From the NCBI GenBank assembly GCA_017550405.1, contig JAFZPH010000044.1, positions 22,783 through 86,782 of the forward strand: a DNA stretch of 64,000 nt, read 5' to 3'. This document shows positions 61,420 through 64,000 of this stretch, one piece after another; the stretch's first letter is position 1, and every line of letters starts with the position of its first letter. Under the pieces are notes generated by a model. The model was given only the letters and a program-made list of their open reading frames with translations. It was not told where the DNA came from and did no database searches. Source of the DNA: Bacteroidales bacterium (GTDB taxonomy: Bacteria > Bacteroidota > Bacteroidia > Bacteroidales > P3). Position numbers and translations under genes: made by a program.

Positions 61420-63051
61420 ATGAAAAATATGAGATTTTGCAGCCTTCTAGTGGTTGCTCTTTTAGTTTCGATGGTTGTGTCGGGGTGCAAAAAGGACGGT
61501 ACCGTCTCGCTCCGTGCAAAGATAGCCAATTTCGGCAACGAATCCAAGGTGTATCTGGACAACCGCACACCGCGCTGGTCCGCGAACGACCCGGTCAATG
61601 TCAACGACAGTCTTGTCCTTCTCAGGTATTCTGGTAGTAATCCCGTATTGGATGTGTCCCAGGCTCCTACGTACTGGGCTGTGTATCCTAGCCAGATAGT
61701 CTCCTCTTTCTCCAACAGTCGGATTAATCTTTCTATCCCACAAGTCCAGACTTACGAGGAAGATGCCTCGGGTCAACAAGTGGTCAAAGCCCCCATGGCT
61801 GCTTATAGCAGGGGTGAGGAATTGTCGTTCACCAACCTTGGTGCTCTGCTTGCCATCAATATTGTAAACAACGCATACAGTTCAATTACCGTAAGCGAGG
61901 TTCGCGTCTCCGCTTCCGACATTGCTCTTTGGGGCGATGGCTATGTGGATGACTATCAGAGCGACAACCGCAAGATGGTGCTTACCTCCACGCCTCAGGA
62001 CCACAACGAGATTATCGTCCGTGGAGCCGACAACGCATCGCTGAATTTTGTGATAAGCAGGAATAACTCGAAGACAGTGTATGTCTATGTCCCCTCAACC
62101 GAGTTGGCCAACAAATACTCTATCACTGTAGTGGCGACATCTATCACAGGTGCTGACGTTTCCTTCACCCGTACACAAAGCAATTCTCATGGCGGCACCC
62201 TGCCCAGGAATTACTTTGCTATTGTTCCTTTCAATATCGCTGATGAGGTTCTGCCCGAAGGTGTAGTGGATGGCATTTTTAGTCTGTCAGCAAATCAACG
62301 TGTTCGATTTGCAAAAGGTAATCTCCAGTATCAGGCCTCGTCGGGGACTTGGCGTTTTGCCACCAATCAGTGGGATTATGTAGGCGATGCCACTCACGGC
62401 AATGTGTATGAAAATGGCGTGAAGTGCAATAATGCTTTGATAGGTGAAGATTATTCAGGATGGATAGACCTCTTTGGTTGGGGCGCCAATGGTTATAATG
62501 GTAGGGAGCCCTGGACTAACACTAAAACTAATTCTGATTATGGTGATGAAATGCCTAATTATCTATTGGATAATTATGACTGGGGGAGGAATACTATTGA
62601 AAACGGTGGAAATGCCGGTAATACTCAGCTTTGGTATACATTATTGGGACCACAATGGCGTTACCTATTAGTTGATAGAACGGTCAACGGGGGGCAAGGG
62701 CTAGGTTATTCGTTTTCACATGTGACTATCAATAATGTGGCAGGAATAATACTATATCATGATAATTTCTTCCTTCAATCTTCATATAATGAGAGAACAG
62801 ATTTAACTGAAGTCCCAGATGGTTGTGTATTCTTGCCTTATGCAGGAATGAGGACCCCGCCGAGTGGCACGGTTGCTCTTCGAATAGATGAGTGTGGGAG
62901 CAAGGCTAATTATTGGCTGGGCACCTATAGCGAGAGAAATAGTAATCCATTACAGGTGCTGATGACAAATACCTCTAATCCAAGTCAGTCCACAATGTCT
63001 ACGAATAAATATTTGGGTATGTCTGTTAGATTAGTACAGAATGCCCAATAA
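61420..63051 (+). CDS. Fimbrillin-like surface lipoprotein
   Basis: 543 residues. Lipoprotein signal ending VVSGC (Cys23). Residues about 30-300 resemble the N-terminal fimbrillin-like domain (compare the gene at 2659). Residues about 305-543 match a domain common in Bacteroidales surface lipoproteins, with FSLSANQRVRFAKGNLQYQ, TWRFATNQWDYVG, GWIDLFGWG and a C-terminal GMSVRLV. Probably surface display or adhesion. A terminator follows at once. Confidence 0.85.
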   Translation: MKNMRFCSLLVVALLVSMVVSGCKKDGTVSLRAKIANFGNESKVYLDNRTPRWSANDPVNVNDSLVLLRYSGSNPVLDVSQAPTYWAVYPSQIVSSFSNSRINLSIPQVQTYEEDASGQQVVKAPMAAYSRGEELSFTNLGALLAINIVNNAYSSITVSEVRVSASDIALWGDGYVDDYQSDNRKMVLTSTPQDHNEIIVRGADNASLNFVISRNNSKTVYVYVPSTELANKYSITVVATSITGADVSFTRTQSNSHGGTLPRNYFAIVPFNIADEVLPEGVVDGIFSLSANQRVRFAKGNLQYQASSGTWRFATNQWDYVGDATHGNVYENGVKCNNALIGEDYSGWIDLFGWGANGYNGREPWTNTKTNSDYGDEMPNYLLDNYDWGRNTIENGGNAGNTQLWYTLLGPQWRYLLVDRTVNGGQGLGYSFSHVTINNVAGIILYHDNFFLQSSYNERTDLTEVPDGCVFLPYAGMRTPPSGTVALRIDECGSKANYWLGTYSERNSNPLQVLMTNTSNPSQSTMSTNKYLGMSVRLVQNAQ

Positions 63052-63084
63052 GAGTTGGTTGAGTCATTACCACACAGATATCAG

Positions 63085-63117
63085 GAGTGCCTTCCCCTTC
63101 GGAGGCACTCTTTTTTT
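63085..63117 (+). terminator. Rho-independent terminator after the fimbrillin-like gene
   Basis: GAGTGCC (63085-63091) pairs with GGCACTC (63104-63110), then T7. Confidence 0.85.
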
Positions 63118-63272
63118 GGTGGCATGGCCAAGTTCCTGTGATAGGACAGTGAGATGGATGGACGCCTGCATGCATTTAACCCAAATCGGTCGTCAGGAAA
63201 CCGAAAACTCCTACAGTCTAACTGCCGAACTGTGCAATGCACGGGGGAAAACCCTGCCCCGTACCTTGTTCA

Positions 63273-63435
63273 GCCTACCCGCCCTTCGCCATGGAGCGGC
63301 AACGTTTCCCTCCCCGCCACGGAGAGGGGCCGTTCAATCCTGCATCGTTATAGTATCGCTACAGCATCGTTACCCGACATGATGACGGAAAACAAGCCGG
63401 GAAGCAGGCGGCATCGAGCCGGGATTGAACGGCCC
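63273..63435. repeat. Dispersed about 160-bp repeat, copy B
   Basis: Second copy of the element at 15845-16005. Its 12-bp inverted pair is perfect here: GGCCGTTCAATC (63328-63339) and GATTGAACGGCC (63423-63434). A CCCAAATCGGTC word lies nearby in both loci but on opposite sides (16020 and 63180). Confidence 0.75.
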
Positions 63436-63450
63436 GGGTGTGCCGTGCTT

Positions 63451-63497
63451 GCCGTCAGCCGAGCGCGGTTGTCCCGATAGACAAGTCGGCTGACGGC
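63451..63497. repeat. Perfect 12-bp inverted repeat GCCGTCAGCCGA
   Basis: Arms 63451-63462 and 63486-63497, loop of 23 bases. Between repeat copy B and the rRNA promoter. Confidence 0.6.
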
Positions 63498-63519
63498 CGA
63501 TACGGGGTTTGATGCAAAA

Positions 63520-63770
63520 TGTTGCGTGTCAGCATACTACGCATTATATGGATTTCTTTGAAATACATTAAACAAGTGTGTAGCAGCAAGTTGCAGCGAT
63601 ATTCTGTTTTCCCCGTGTCAAGGAGTGCCGATTTTTGGAAAAAACGGCGTTTTTTTCGCGGTTTGCGGCGTGTTTCTGGTCGGTTTCCGCGATTTTTGAA
63701 AAAAAGTTCCGCCCGCAACGCGCTGGTTCAAAGAGTGGAGCGAAAAAAGTTTCGGAAAATGCGAAAAAAA
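63520..63770. other. Upstream region of the rRNA promoter
   Basis: Many A and T tracts, which may act as an UP-like element. The open frames here have no family features. Confidence 0.5.
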
Positions 63771-63772
63771 AT

Positions 63773-63803
63773 TTTGGCGGTTTGGAAAATGGTTGTATCT
63801 TTG
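63773..63803 (+). promoter_or_regulatory. Promoter of the rRNA operon
   Basis: TTTG (63773-63776), exactly 19 bp, TATCTTTG (63796-63803): the best consensus match in the window, with A/T tracts upstream. Confidence 0.85.
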
Positions 63804-63810
63804 CACCCGC

Positions 63811-63969
63811 TTTCGACAGGGGGAGCGGCAGAGAAAAAGCAAGGCTCCCTGGAGGCAAAAGGACATTGAAACGATTGGGAAGATGAGATAGCGTGTGTCG
63901 GAGTCCTTCGGGCGGAGGCCCGGAGGCTGAGACACGAGACGAGTCAAAGGTAGAAAGCAAGCAATTCTT
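63811..63969 (+). other. 16S rRNA leader with processing stem
   Basis: Stem-loop GTGTC (63895-63899), CCTTCGGGC (63905-63913) / GCCCGGAGG (63918-63926), GACAC (63931-63935). Probably part of rRNA leader processing. Confidence 0.6.
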
Positions 63970-64000
63970 ACAATGAAGAGTTTGATCCTGGCTCAGGATG
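63970..64000 (+). rRNA. 16S ribosomal RNA, 5' end only
   Basis: GAAGAGTTTGATCCTGGCTC, the universal 16S 5' segment, is present; the gene runs past the window. The exact 5' end is estimated. Confidence 0.95.

Noticed and set aside
63519..63869. 116-codon open frame before the rRNA operon
   Set aside because: Basic, low-complexity translation that crosses the consensus rRNA promoter; no family features.

Overview
The window is a 64 kb piece of a chromosome from the order Bacteroidales (phylum Bacteroidota), genus not resolved. Evidence: many Bacteroidota-type promoters (TTTG, about 19 bp, TAnnTTTG, most often TATCTTTG) with no strong Shine-Dalgarno sites; a type IX secretion sorting domain; paired TonB-dependent receptor/DUF4249 genes; fimbrillin-like and BspA-type surface lipoproteins; Na+-NQR; and a b-type fumarate reductase. 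Base composition is fairly GC-rich for the order, so AT-rich inserts stand out by eye. The last bases are the 5' end of a 16S rRNA gene.

Layout. 1-4.3 kb: an M23 peptidase cut by the window edge, a LiaF-like membrane protein and a BspA-repeat lipoprotein. 4.8-8.4 kb: rplU-rpmA, a DAHP synthase/chorismate mutase fusion, and a radical SAM/SPASM enzyme paired with its lipoprotein. 8.4-14.3 kb (minus): glnA-folK-TonB receptor-DUF4249-aroK, tightly packed. 14.4-17 kb: an M24 aminopeptidase, a dispersed repeat and a cation-efflux transporter. 17.3-21.7 kb: two tandem Na/Pi symporter paralogs and a secreted nuclease; each symporter follows four TAAC/CAAC half-sites spaced exactly 11 bp apart, which looks like a phosphate-starvation regulon. 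21.8-24.3 kb: an outer-membrane receptor. 24.7-34.5 kb: nqrABCDEF followed by frdCAB, together an NADH-to-fumarate respiratory chain through quinone, with Na+ pumping.

34.5-39 kb is the accessory region: three strong hairpins, a promoter, about 330 nt of sequence that folds extensively, then an AT-rich gene for a 932-residue protein with C-terminal zinc ribbons that I cannot assign to a family, then terminators, GGATT-TGC-AATCC palindromes and an orphan antitoxin-like gene. This RNA/protein pair is the best candidate for an undescribed system.

39-48.9 kb: metK behind an apparent SAM-II riboswitch, a DUF4491 protein, pdxJ, a nitroreductase lipoprotein, an AT-rich operon (frameshifted DUF1573 protein, thioredoxin-like protein, Cys-rich lipoprotein), aat, a low-molecular-weight phosphatase and a GH20 hexosaminidase. 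49-63 kb: a 1,874-residue modular T9SS cargo protein, a uridine-kinase-like protein, a 1,007-residue Sel1-repeat protein, a choline-kinase-like protein, a small acidic protein and a fimbrillin-like lipoprotein. 63-64 kb: a second copy of the dispersed repeat and the rRNA operon promoter and leader.

All assignments come from reading the sequence; no database search was run.
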